Shown: positions 7,004 through 15,004 of the stretch, one piece after another | How the letters are laid out: every line of letters begins with the position of its first letter | How positions within the stretch are numbered: position 1 is the stretch's first letter | Assembly (NCBI GenBank): GCA_017305455.1 | Contig: JAFKKO010000138.1 | Location: forward strand, 1 to 39,958 | From: Hyphomicrobiales bacterium | Lineage (GTDB): Bacteria > Pseudomonadota > Alphaproteobacteria > Rhizobiales > Xanthobacteraceae | DNA length: 39,958 bases | Direction of reading: 5' to 3' | The notes under the pieces: generated by a model | What the model was told of the DNA's origin: nothing | Seen by the model: only the letters and a program-made list of their open reading frames with translations | The model's database searches: none | Translations under genes and position numbers: made by a program

Positions 7004-9454
7004 TTAAACCGCCCGCTTGCGATGACGGATGGCGGGGCCTGAAGTCAGGCTTTGCGCCGCCTCAATGATGGTGTTGGCGTCGAGTCCATAATGCGAATAG
7101 AGGTCGTCGATCGAGCCGGTCTGCCCGAACGCCTCGACGCCGAGCGCCTCGACGCGGTGGCCATGCACGCTGCCGAGCCAGCCAAGCGTCGCCGGATGAC
7201 CATCGATCACGGTGACGATGCCGCAATTGCGCGGCAGCGGCGCCAGCAGCCGCTCGATATGGCTCGCCACCGGACTGAGCGCGACCGGACCCGCGATATC
7301 AGCCGCGCGCCGCGCCTTGCGCGCCCGCGACCAGCCGGCATGCAGGCGATCCGCCGACGTCACCGCGAGCAGACCGATATCGCGACGGTCCTCGCCGAGC
7401 AGACCGGTCGCGGCGATCGCTTCCGGCGCGACCGCGCCGGCATAGGCGATCACCACCTCGGCGTTGGGGCCGGGCTGGCGCAACCAATACGCGCCCTCGG
7501 TAATGTCGTGCTTCAATTCCGCCGTCATCGCGCGCTGCGGCTGCTCCAGCGCCCTCGTCGAGAGCCGCAGATAGACCGAGCCGCCGGCGGCATCGCCGTC
7601 CGCGTCATGATCATCCGAGCCATTATAAGGAGTGTTGCCTGTGCTCCCCTCGCCGGCTTCGCCGCGCTGCATATGCGCGAAGCCCCAGCCCATGATGGCG
7701 GCGAGTTCGTCGGCGAAGGCCGGCTCGAACGAGGCCAGTCCCGGCTGCGCCAGACCGATCAGCGGCGTGACGATCGACTGATGCGCGCCGCCTTCCGGCG
7801 CCAGCGTGATACCCGAGGGTGTCGCCGCCACCATGAAGCGCGCGTCCTGATAGCAGGCATAGTTCAGCGCATCGAGACCGCGCGAGATGAACGGATCGTA
7901 CAGCGTGCCGACCGGCAGCAGCCGCGCGCCGTTGATGGAATGCGACAGCCCGAGCGCGGACAGCATGATGAACAGATTCATCTCCGCGATGCCGAGCTCG
8001 AAGTGCTGGCCCTTGGTCGAGAAATCCCAATTGAAGGTCGAGGGAATCTTCTCCTTGCGGAACAGATCGACATTCTCCGCCAGCGCAAACAGCCCGCGCC
8101 GGTTCACCCACGGCCCGAGATTGGTCGAGACGGTGACGTCCGGCGACACGGTGACGATGCGTTCGGCCAGCGCGGTGTCGCCGCGCGCGAGTTCGTTGAG
8201 CACGAGGCCGAAGGCCTGCTGCGTCGACATCTTCGCGGACGGTTGGAATTGAAGCGTCGCCGGCACTTCCACGGTCGGCGCGCTGAGCCGGCGCGGACCG
8301 CGTTGCGCGAACGGCACCTCACGCAGAAACGCCTCGAGGATCGCGGGCTTGATGGTCAGACCCTCGAAATGATCCCATTCATGACCGGGGCGGATGTTCT
8401 GCGCGGTGCGGAATGCATCGATCTGCGCCGGCGTCATCAGCCCGGCGTGATTGTCCTTGTGGCCCTGCAGCGGCAGGCCGACGCCCTTGATGGTGTAGGC
8501 GATGAAGCACACCGGCCGATCGTGATCGATCGCCTCGAACGCCGACAGCATGCTCTCGACATCGTGGCCGCCGAGATTGGACATCAGCGCCAGCAATTCC
8601 TCGTCGGTGCGGCTGTCGATCAGACGCGACACCTCGGCCTGATCGCCGATCTCGTCCTGCAAACGCCTGCGGAAGGCCGCGCCGCCCTGAAAACACAATG
8701 CCGCGTACATCTGGTTCGGACAGGTGTCGATCCAGCGCCGCAGCGTCTCGCCGCCCGGCTCGGCGAATGCCGCCTGCATCAGCCTGCCGTATTTGACGAT
8801 CACCACGTCCCAGCCGAAATTGCGGAAGATGGTCTCGACCTTCTCCCACAGTCCCTCGCGCACCACGCCGTCGAGACTCTGGCGGTTGTAATCGACCACC
8901 CACCAGGTGTTGCGCAGACCGTTCTTCCAGCCCTCCAGCAGCGCTTCGAAGATATTGCCCTCGTCCATCTCCGCGTCGCCGACCAGCGCGATCATGCGTC
9001 CTTCATCGCGGCCCTTCATCCAGCCATGGGCGCGGACGTAATCCTGCACCAGCGACGAGAACAATGTCTGCGCCACGCCGAGGCCCACCGACCCGGTGGA
9101 GAAATCGACGTCATCGACATCCTTGGTGCGCGAGGGATAGGACTGCGCGCCCTTGAAGCCGCGGAAATTCTCCAGCTTCTCGCGACTCTGCTGGCCGAGC
9201 AGATACTGGATGGCATGAAAAACCGGGCTCGCATGCGGCTTCACCGCGACGCGGTCCTGCGGCCGCAGCACGCCGAAATACAGCGTCGCCAGGATGGTGG
9301 CGAGCGAGGCCGAGGACGCCTGATGGCCGCCGACCTTGAGGCCATCGACATTGGGGCGAACGTGGTTGGCGTGATGGATGGTCCATGACGACAGCCACAG
9401 CGCCTTGCGCGTCAGTTCGGACAGGATCTCAATGCGGGAGGGCTGCGTCATCAT
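7004..9454 (-). CDS. Homodimeric 2-oxoacid dehydrogenase E1 (AceE/MdeB-like, transketolase superfamily)
   Basis: The 816-residue protein follows the AceE layout: a thiamine-diphosphate domain with GDAEMDEGNIFEALLEG and VVDYNRQSLDG (counterpart of the GDGEMDE and NLQRLDG motifs), a central domain with ELGIAEMNLFIMLSALG and its catalytic-type glutamate, and a C-terminal transketolase domain. It is shorter than AceE of about 890 residues. It should decarboxylate pyruvate or a related 2-oxoacid such as 2-oxobutyrate. No E2 or E3 gene lies beside it, so it must share a complex encoded elsewhere. The divergent Lrp regulator recalls the Pseudomonas mdeR-mdeB arrangement, where an Lrp protein controls a 2-oxobutyrate dehydrogenase E1, but methionine gamma-lyase is missing here. 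The second ATG at 9451 is better spaced from GAGG than the first. Confidence 0.85.
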   Translation of the reverse strand: MMTQPSRIEILSELTRKALWLSSWTIHHANHVRPNVDGLKVGGHQASSASLATILATLYFGVLRPQDRVAVKPHASPVFHAIQYLLGQQSREKLENFRGFKGAQSYPSRTKDVDDVDFSTGSVGLGVAQTLFSSLVQDYVRAHGWMKGRDEGRMIALVGDAEMDEGNIFEALLEGWKNGLRNTWWVVDYNRQSLDGVVREGLWEKVETIFRNFGWDVVIVKYGRLMQAAFAEPGGETLRRWIDTCPNQMYAALCFQGGAAFRRRLQDEIGDQAEVSRLIDSRTDEELLALMSNLGGHDVESMLSAFEAIDHDRPVCFIAYTIKGVGLPLQGHKDNHAGLMTPAQIDAFRTAQNIRPGHEWDHFEGLTIKPAILEAFLREVPFAQRGPRRLSAPTVEVPATLQFQPSAKMSTQQAFGLVLNELARGDTALAERIVTVSPDVTVSTNLGPWVNRRGLFALAENVDLFRKEKIPSTFNWDFSTKGQHFELGIAEMNLFIMLSALGLSHSINGARLLPVGTLYDPFISRGLDALNYACYQDARFMVAATPSGITLAPEGGAHQSIVTPLIGLAQPGLASFEPAFADELAAIMGWGFAHMQRGEAGEGSTGNTPYNGSDDHDADGDAAGGSVYLRLSTRALEQPQRAMTAELKHDITEGAYWLRQPGPNAEVVIAYAGAVAPEAIAATGLLGEDRRDIGLLAVTSADRLHAGWSRARKARRAADIAGPVALSPVASHIERLLAPLPRNCGIVTVIDGHPATLGWLGSVHGHRVEALGVEAFGQTGSIDDLYSHYGLDANTIIEAAQSLTSGPAIRHRKRAV

Positions 9455-9538
9455 ACGGCCTCGTGGGACGAAGAAGACCTTTACAATAACAGCCGCCCGC
9501 CGCGACGGTTCCTAAAGCATTGCAATAAAACAGAGATT

Positions 9539-9557
9539 ATTGGTATATTATACCAAT
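9539..9557. promoter_or_regulatory. Perfect palindrome, likely Lrp/AsnC operator
   Basis: ATTGGTATATTATACCAAT is a perfect 9-bp inverted repeat around one central base. It lies 30 bp before the Lrp-type regulator start and about 85 bp before the divergent E1 start, in an AT-rich stretch. Position and symmetry fit an operator bound by the adjacent Lrp/AsnC protein that controls both genes; binding is inference. Confidence 0.7.
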
Positions 9558-9586
9558 CAGATACTAAAAATGTGGATATCATTCCA

Positions 9587-10063
9587 ATGCCGAGCCTCGA
9601 TGCCATCGACCGCAAGATCCTCGCGATTCTCCAGGCCGACAGCCGCGTGACCATGCAGGAGCTGGCCGACCGGGTCGGCCTGTCGGTGTCGCCCTGTCAC
9701 CGCCGCGTCAAGCTTCTGGAAGAGCGCGGTGTCATCACCCGCTATGCCGCGATGGTCGATCAGAAATCGCTCGGCCTGCATGTCAGCGTCTTCATCTCGA
9801 TCAAGCTGGAGCGACAGAAGGAGGAAGATCTCGGCCGCTTCGCCAAGGCGATTTCCGGCTGGAGCGAGGTGCTGGAGTGCTATCTGATGACCGGCAACCG
9901 CGACTATCTGTTGCGCGTCGTCGCCGCCGATCTCGCCTCCTACGAGAAATTTCTCAAGACCAAGCTGACGCGGCTCTCCGGCATCGCCTCGATCGAGTCG
10001 AGCTTCGCGCTCAGTCAGGTGAAATATTCCATCGCGCTGCCGGTCGATGCGGCGGCGCCGTGA
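9587..10063 (+). CDS. Lrp/AsnC-family transcriptional regulator
   Basis: The 158-residue protein has the standard Lrp layout: an N-terminal helix-turn-helix (LDAIDRKILAILQADSRVTMQELADRVGLSVSPCHRRVKLLEERGVI) and a C-terminal RAM ligand-binding/oligomerisation domain (GWSEVLECYLMTGNRDYLLRVVAADL, RLSGIASIESSFALSQVKYS). The start at ATG 9587 is preferred because family members begin just before LDAIDRKIL; a GTG at 9572 would add five residues. Divergent from the 2-oxoacid dehydrogenase E1 gene, it probably responds to an amino acid, such as methionine, threonine or a branched-chain residue, and switches that gene through the palindrome at 9539-9557. Confidence 0.92.
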   Translation: MPSLDAIDRKILAILQADSRVTMQELADRVGLSVSPCHRRVKLLEERGVITRYAAMVDQKSLGLHVSVFISIKLERQKEEDLGRFAKAISGWSEVLECYLMTGNRDYLLRVVAADLASYEKFLKTKLTRLSGIASIESSFALSQVKYSIALPVDAAAP

Positions 10064-10164
10064 CGCGGAAGATCAACGCAAAAAGATTCCGAAAGATCAG
10101 CCATACATTCCAACCGTCATGCCGCGACTGTCGCGGGCATCCACGTCTTTAGTTTCGGCTAGCA

Positions 10165-10194
10165 AAAAAGGCGGCGCCTCTCGGCTCCGCCTTT
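10165..10194 (-). terminator. Rho-independent terminator after wrbA
   Basis: On the minus strand an 8-bp stem (AAAGGCGG 10167-10174 paired with CCGCCTTT 10187-10194, 12-nt loop) is followed by a run of six T residues formed by the A-tract at 10164-10169. It lies 22 bp beyond the wrbA stop and also faces the 3' end of the convergent lrp gene. Confidence 0.78.
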
Positions 10195-10216
10195 CCATGG
10201 CTTGATCGGTTCCCAA

Positions 10217-10816
10217 TCAGCCGTGCAGTTTCTTCGCGGTCTCTGCGATGGTCCTGCCCTGATAGCGCGCGGCCGCGAGTTCGTTCTCGCTCGGCATGCG
10301 GCTGCCATCGCCATCGGTGATGGTGGTGGCGCCATAGGGCGAACCGCCGGTGACTTCCTTGACGCCCATCTGGCCGGCGAAGCCATAGTTGAGACCGACG
10401 ATCACCATGCCGAAATGCAGCAGGTTGGTGATGATCGAGAACAGCGTGGTCTCCTGACCACCGTGCTGGGTCGCGGTCGAGGAAAACGCGCCGCCGACTT
10501 TGCCGTGCAGCGCGCCCTTCGCCCACAGGCCGCCGGCCTGATCGAGGAAGTTCGCCATCTGCGAGGCGATGCGGCCAAACCTTGTGCCGGTGCCGACCAC
10601 GATGGCATCATAATTGACAAGGTCCTCGATCTTCGCGACCGGCGCGGCCTGATCGAGCTTGTAATGCGCCGCCTTGGCGACTTCCGGCGGCACCAGTTCC
10701 GGCACGCGCTTGATGTCCACAATCGCGCCGGCCTCGCGCGCGCCCTCGGCGACCGCGTTCGCCATCGCCTCGATGTGCCCGTAGGCCGAATAATAAAGAA
10801 CGAGAACCTTAGCCAT
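10217..10816 (-). CDS. wrbA: NAD(P)H:quinone oxidoreductase, WrbA type
   Basis: The 199-residue flavodoxin-like protein matches WrbA in length and motifs: the FMN phosphate loop [13 protein letters not shown], the PELVPPEVA insertion, the [20 protein letters not shown] segment, the [13 protein letters not shown] loop and the GLNYGF...[10 protein letters not shown] active-site strand. WrbA proteins are tetrameric FMN enzymes that reduce quinones by two electrons and so prevent redox cycling. A TGGAG ribosome site precedes the ATG. The gene is 73 bp downstream of the small ORF that overlaps pirin, all on one strand, which suggests a pirin-small ORF-wrbA transcript for quinone or electrophile stress. 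Confidence 0.95.
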   Translation of the reverse strand: MAKVLVLYYSAYGHIEAMANAVAEGAREAGAIVDIKRVPELVPPEVAKAAHYKLDQAAPVAKIEDLVNYDAIVVGTGTRFGRIASQMANFLDQAGGLWAKGALHGKVGGAFSSTATQHGGQETTLFSIITNLLHFGMVIVGLNYGFAGQMGVKEVTGGSPYGATTITDGDGSRMPSENELAAARYQGRTIAETAKKLHG

Positions 10817-10889
10817 TTTTTACTCCAGTTGTTCGATGTGTTCGGTGTCGGTTGCGATCGGCCCGCCATCGGCGGGTCGATCAGCGTCG

Positions 10890-11021
10890 TTACAAGCGCG
10901 AGGCGGATTTCGCCGCGAGGCAGGTGGCGCGATGCTGCGCCACCCAACCCTTGAGGAAACATTCGGCGCCGCGATAGCTGACGATCAGCGCCGGCATGAC
11001 GAAGGGAATGATCTGCGTCAT
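10890..11021 (-). CDS. Small 43-residue protein overlapping the pirin gene
   Basis: An ORF of 43 codons begins at the ATG at 11021, which overlaps the pirin stop codon as ATGA, and ends at the TAA at 10890-10892. It opens MTQIIPFVMPALIVSY, a hydrophobic stretch with two prolines, followed by RGAECFLKGWVAQHRATC, with two cysteines and a basic tail. The four-base overlap is the usual sign of translational coupling, which favours a real gene over chance. I do not recognise the family. It could be a small membrane-associated or cysteine-containing accessory of the pirin/WrbA pair. Without homologues the coding status remains moderate. Confidence 0.55.
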   Translation of the reverse strand: MTQIIPFVMPALIVSYRGAECFLKGWVAQHRATCLAAKSASRL

Positions 11022-11716
11022 GCCGCATCCACCAGCACGAGTTCGGAATCCTCCAGCGCGGTGACTTTCACACTCGCTTCATCCGCAATGGCGACGCCGT
11101 CGCGCGCATGTGCTTCAACGCCGTTGACCTTGACGCGGCCGACCGCGGGCACGAGATAGCCCTTGCGATCACGGCCAAGCGCATACTCTGCGCTCTCGCC
11201 CGCCTTCAGCGCGGTGCCGAGCACGCGCGCATCGGCGCGGATCGGCAGCGCGTCAGTGTCGGACGCAAATCCGCTGGCGAGCGTGACGAAGCTGCCGGAG
11301 CGATCCCCTTTCGGGAAAGGCTTCGCGCCCCAACACGGCTGACCACCCTGCTGCGTCGGCTCGATCCAGATCTGGAAGATCCGGGTCTTGCCGGGTTCAA
11401 GATTGTATTCGGCATGACGGATGCCCGAGCCCGCGCTCATCACCTGGACATCGCCGGCTTCGGTGCGTCCCTGATTGCCGAGACTATCCTGATGGGTGAT
11501 CGCACCTTCGCGAACATAGGTGATGATCTCCATGTTGGCGTGCGGATGCGCGGGGAAGCCCGTGTTCGGCGCGATCTCGTCGTCATTCCAGACGCGCAGA
11601 CGGCCGTGGCCCATGTTGGCCGGGTCGTAATAGCTGCCGAATGAGAAGTGGTGCTTGGCCTTCAGCCAACCGTGGTCGGCGCCGCCAAGCTTGTCGAAGG
11701 GTCGAAGCTCGATCAT
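11018..11716 (-). CDS. Pirin family protein (putative quercetinase-like cupin)
   Basis: Read from the ATG at 11716 (MIELRPFDKLGGADHGWLKAKHHFSF) the product has 232 residues, the usual bacterial pirin/YhhW length; GAGG lies 9 nt upstream, and earlier in-frame ATGs lack such a site. The N-terminal cupin carries the metal ligands in GFPAHPHANMEIITYV (two histidines and glutamate region) and AGSGIRHAEYN (third histidine and glutamate). The C-terminal cupin is degenerate. Bacterial pirins bind iron or nickel and some oxidise quercetin-like flavonols or sense redox state. Divergence from a LysR regulator and linkage to wrbA support a role in quinone or electrophile response. Confidence 0.92.
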   Translation of the reverse strand: MIELRPFDKLGGADHGWLKAKHHFSFGSYYDPANMGHGRLRVWNDDEIAPNTGFPAHPHANMEIITYVREGAITHQDSLGNQGRTEAGDVQVMSAGSGIRHAEYNLEPGKTRIFQIWIEPTQQGGQPCWGAKPFPKGDRSGSFVTLASGFASDTDALPIRADARVLGTALKAGESAEYALGRDRKGYLVPAVGRVKVNGVEAHARDGVAIADEASVKVTALEDSELVLVDAA

Positions 11717-11844
11717 GACGGTCATCCTCAGTTCATAAAGAGTTAATGTTGAGTTCATGTGGCGCTGGCAGGCCGCTTCCGGATTGCTTCGCCACATGAC
11801 TTTCGATGACCTCTGGATAAGCGCTTGGCTTTTGGATATAAATA

Positions 11845-11868
11845 GAAACTATCGAAACTCATTGTTTC
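11845..11868. promoter_or_regulatory. Candidate LysR operator between pirin and lysR genes
   Basis: GAAACT occurs twice (11845-11850 and 11854-11859, 9-bp spacing), and the second copy forms an inverted repeat GAAAC-TCATT-GTTTC (11854-11868) just 10 bp before the LysR start. The location between divergent regulator and target genes and the AT-rich context fit a LysR-type binding region. No footprint can be claimed. Confidence 0.45.
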
Positions 11869-11878
11869 CAAAATTGAG

Positions 11879-12793
11879 ATGTCCAAACTTCCCGATTTCG
11901 AAGCCCTCGCCATCTTCGCCAAGGTGGTGGAAATGCGCTCGTTCGCTGGCGCCGCGTCCGAGCTTGCGCTGTCCAAGGCCACGGTGTCGAAAGCCGTGAC
12001 CCGGCTGGAAGCACGGCTCGGCGCGCGGCTGTTCAACCGCACCTCGCGCCAGCTTGCGCTGACCGACGCTGGGCAGCGGCTGTCGCAGCGCGCCGCGCAG
12101 TTGCTGGCCGATGGCGAAGCCGCGGAGAACGAGGCGCTGGCGCAGGCGGTCACGCCGCGCGGACTGGTGCGCCTCGCGGTGCCGATGACGTTCGGCGTGA
12201 AAAGGATCGCGCCGCTGCTGCCGGATTTTCTCACCGCCTATCCCGAAGTCGCGATCGACCTGCATCTCAGCGACGCCAAGGTCGATCTGATCGGCGAAGG
12301 CTTCGATGCCGGCATCCGCATCGGCACACTGCCGGATTCATCTTTGCTGGCGCGGCGGCTATGCGCGATGCCGCGCTACACGGTCGCGGCGCCGTCCTAT
12401 CTCAAGCGCCATGGCACGCCGACGCACCCGATGCATCTCGGGCAGCACAAATGCTTCGGCTACACCTATCTGTCGACGCCGGGGGTGTGGCACTTCACCA
12501 ACGCCAAAGGCGAGCAGGCTTCGGTCCGTCCATCGGGCGCGCTGCGCGTCAACAATGGCGAGGCGTTGCTGCCGGCGCTGCTCGCCGGACTCGGCATCGC
12601 CAATCTGCCGGAGTTCATCATCGGCGAAGCCATCGCCGCAAGGAAGGTCGAGATCATCCTGAAGGATTGGAAGCAGCCGGAAGGCGCGGTGCATCTGTTG
12701 ATGCCGCCCGGCGGGCCGCGCCCGGCCCGCGTCGAGGTGCTGGCGGATTTTCTCGCCGCGCGTCTGGGACAAACGAAACGAAAGCCGCGATAG
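11879..12793 (+). CDS. LysR-family transcriptional regulator next to pirin
   Basis: The 304-residue protein has the LysR N-terminal winged helix (LPDFEALAIFAKVVEMRSFAGAASELALSKATVSKAVTRLEARLGARLFNRTSRQ) and a periplasmic-binding-like effector domain (GLVRLAVPMTFGVKRIAPLLPDF, DLIGEGFDAGIRIG, GEALLPALLAGLGIANLPEF). Sequence style matches the CrgA/YafC-type branch that often controls stress or quinone-response genes. It diverges from the pirin-small ORF-wrbA group, which is the natural target, and ends 20 bp from the convergent enolase-family gene. Upstream of the ATG is only a weak TTGAG ribosome site. Confidence 0.93.
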   Translation: MSKLPDFEALAIFAKVVEMRSFAGAASELALSKATVSKAVTRLEARLGARLFNRTSRQLALTDAGQRLSQRAAQLLADGEAAENEALAQAVTPRGLVRLAVPMTFGVKRIAPLLPDFLTAYPEVAIDLHLSDAKVDLIGEGFDAGIRIGTLPDSSLLARRLCAMPRYTVAAPSYLKRHGTPTHPMHLGQHKCFGYTYLSTPGVWHFTNAKGEQASVRPSGALRVNNGEALLPALLAGLGIANLPEFIIGEAIAARKVEIILKDWKQPEGAVHLLMPPGGPRPARVEVLADFLAARLGQTKRKPR

Positions 12794-12813
12794 CTATCTG
12801 CGAACAGCGGCTC

Positions 12814-13947
12814 TCAGTCGATCCGCAGCTTTTTCACCGCGGCCATATCCCATGACATGCCGGCACCCGGCCGATCCGGAATCACGGCATGGCCGTCACG
12901 AATTTCGAGCGGCTCCTCCAGAATGGCGTCGCCCCAATCGACATATTCCAGCCAATGCGCGCTCGGCGTCGCGGCAAGCAGATGCGCCGAGACTTCGGGC
13001 AGCAGATGCGACGACATCGGTATGCCGTAGGCTGATGCGATGCCGGCAGCCTGCATCCATCCGGTCACGCCGCCGATGCGCGCGAAGTCCGGCATCGCAA
13101 GATCGCAAGCCTGCTGGCGCAGCGCCTCGGCCATCTGCGCCGTGCCGTCGAAATTCTCGCCAAGCTGCACCGGCAGCGTCAGTTCGCGCGTCAGACGCGC
13201 GTAACCTGCGTAGTCATCGTAACGGATCGGCTCCTCGAACCAGGCAATGCCCTCACTCTCGAGCGCACGGCCGCGCTTGAGGGCTTCCGGCACATCGAGC
13301 GCCTGATTGTAATCGACGAAGATCTCGACCTCGTCGGGAATGCGCCGGCGCACCGCGCGCGTTACCGCCAGATCTTCCGCGAGAGTCGCATAGCCGAGCC
13401 GCAGCTTCACCGCCTTGAAGCCGCGATCGAGCAACGCTTCGGCTTCATCGGCGGCAGCTTCCGGTGTCATCAAGCCGAGGCCGCTGGAATTATAGGCGCG
13501 CACCGGGCGCGGCGACGCGCCCAGCATGGTTGCGAGAGGCAAGCTCGCCGCACGCGCAAGCGCGTCCCACAGCGCGCCATCGAACGCCGCCAGCGCCATT
13601 CGCGCCAGTCCCGAGACCGCCAACAGAGTGAAGCGGCGCGCGAGAAGCTGTCCGATCTCCACCGGCGCTGCGGGCTTACCCCGCACCACCTCCACCGCAT
13701 CGGCGAGCAACGCCGCGAGCGCCTTTGCGCCGCTGGCGCGATAGCAGAACAGATAGGTGCGCCCCGTTATGCCTTCCTCGGTTTGCAGATCGACGAGAAT
13801 CAGCGGCGCCTTGCGCACGGTCGCCGCGCTGGTGCCGAGCGCAAAGGTCATCGGCACTTCGACGATGACCGTTTTCAGATCGCGGATCGTCAGTCGCGGC
13901 GCGGCGCGGGATGTGACCTGTGCGTTCGGAGCATCCATGCCGGCCAT
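12814..13947 (-). CDS. Mandelate racemase/muconate lactonizing enzyme family protein (enolase superfamily)
   Basis: The 377-residue enzyme has the capping domain followed by a TIM barrel with the subgroup's motifs: the KAVKLRLGY lysine motif at the end of the second strand, metal ligands in IFVDYNQ, WFEEP and LGENF, and the SSHLLPEVSAHL histidine with a late LEY glutamate. These abstract a proton alpha to a carboxylate; family members are racemases, cycloisomerases or acid-sugar dehydratases. The reaction here is unknown. It starts 2 bp after the stop of the PanE-like gene, so the two are one operon, and it sits convergent with lysR. Together with the FadR-type regulator this looks like catabolism of a hydroxy or sugar acid. 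Confidence 0.92.
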   Translation of the reverse strand: MAGMDAPNAQVTSRAAPRLTIRDLKTVIVEVPMTFALGTSAATVRKAPLILVDLQTEEGITGRTYLFCYRASGAKALAALLADAVEVVRGKPAAPVEIGQLLARRFTLLAVSGLARMALAAFDGALWDALARAASLPLATMLGASPRPVRAYNSSGLGLMTPEAAADEAEALLDRGFKAVKLRLGYATLAEDLAVTRAVRRRIPDEVEIFVDYNQALDVPEALKRGRALESEGIAWFEEPIRYDDYAGYARLTRELTLPVQLGENFDGTAQMAEALRQQACDLAMPDFARIGGVTGWMQAAGIASAYGIPMSSHLLPEVSAHLLAATPSAHWLEYVDWGDAILEEPLEIRDGHAVIPDRPGAGMSWDMAAVKKLRID

Positions 13948-13949
13948 CG

Positions 13950-14897
13950 TCAGTGCTTCGATCCGACCACCGGCGCGCCCTGCGCGCTCAGCGCGAGGAT
14001 GTCGGCAATGGCGCGATTGAGCGGGGTCGGAACGCCGACCTGCTTGCCAAGCTCAACGACGCCGCCGGACAGCCAGCGCACCTCAAGCGGCCGGCCGTTC
14101 TGCAGATCGTGATGCATGGAGGCCGACATGTCGTAGGCGACATCGTCAGCCAGCTTGAGACGAAGCTCGGCATAGTCCTCCGGCAGATCGACGCCATGCG
14201 CGCGTCCGACCGCGACCACTTCCCGCATCACATCAAGCAGGAACTGGCGGGTCTGCGGATTCTCGCGAATGGGTCCGATCGGCAAGCGGATGGAGGTGGT
14301 GGTGCCGGACAATCCGACCAGGAACACGAATTTCTGCCAGATGTCGCGATTGATGTTGGGCGAGAGCTCGGCGTTGATCCCACCGCTCTGACACGCTCGC
14401 AGAAATGCTTCGCCCCGCTCCGAACGGCGGCCGTCGAACTCGCCGAAAATCAGCCGCTGCATCGGCCCGGTCTGCCGGATGACGCCGGGACGGTCGATGG
14501 TCGTCGCGACATATCCGACGCCGCCCATGATCTGCGCCGGACTGTATTTCGCGCGCAGATAGGTGTCCTTGAGCACACCGTTCTGAAACGAGATCAGCAC
14601 CGTGTCCGGACCGACCACCGGCCGGATCTGCTCCAGCACCGTGTCTGTGTCCCACAGCTTGACGGCGAACATCACCAGATCGGCGACGCCCATCTTCGCC
14701 GGATCGTCGGTCGCCTGCACCTTGTCGAGATGGAGCGCATCGGGACCTTCCACCGTGAGGCCCTCGGAGCGCATCGCCGCAAGATGGGCGCCCCGCGCCA
14801 GAAAGGTGACGTCGGCACCGCCCTGCGCCAGCCGCGCGCCAAAATAACCCCCGACTCCACCTGAACCAATTACTGCAATCCGCACGCCATCCTCCAA
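13950..14897 (-). CDS. 2-dehydropantoate 2-reductase family oxidoreductase (PanE/ApbA)
   Basis: The 315-residue protein has the NADPH Rossmann loop IAVIGSGGVGGYFGARLA at the N terminus, the FAVKLWDTD and ISFQNGV strands, and the C-terminal ApbA helical domain with the catalytic-type lysine and asparagine in NRDIWQKFVFLVGLSGTTT and the SASMHHDLQNGRPLEV motif. Canonical PanE makes pantoate, but many paralogues reduce other 2-oxoacids. Location in an operon with an enolase-superfamily enzyme, behind a FadR-type regulator and not near pan genes, favours a catabolic 2-ketoacid reductase. Start ATG at 14897; a GTG four codons later could be used. Confidence 0.9.
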   Translation of the reverse strand: MEDGVRIAVIGSGGVGGYFGARLAQGGADVTFLARGAHLAAMRSEGLTVEGPDALHLDKVQATDDPAKMGVADLVMFAVKLWDTDTVLEQIRPVVGPDTVLISFQNGVLKDTYLRAKYSPAQIMGGVGYVATTIDRPGVIRQTGPMQRLIFGEFDGRRSERGEAFLRACQSGGINAELSPNINRDIWQKFVFLVGLSGTTTSIRLPIGPIRENPQTRQFLLDVMREVVAVGRAHGVDLPEDYAELRLKLADDVAYDMSASMHHDLQNGRPLEVRWLSGGVVELGKQVGVPTPLNRAIADILALSAQGAPVVGSKH

Positions 14898-15004
14898 CCA
14901 ATGCGGAGCCGGTTTATCAATGGAACATTATGAACTCAAGTAAATTGTACTTTCGTCCATATTTTTATTGTTGAAGCGATATAAACCGAGGATTATGATG
15001 CACC

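Noticed and set aside
7052-9388. 778-codon open frame on the plus strand
   Set aside because: It mirrors the E1 gene on the other strand and shows only low-complexity R/H/D-rich sequence.
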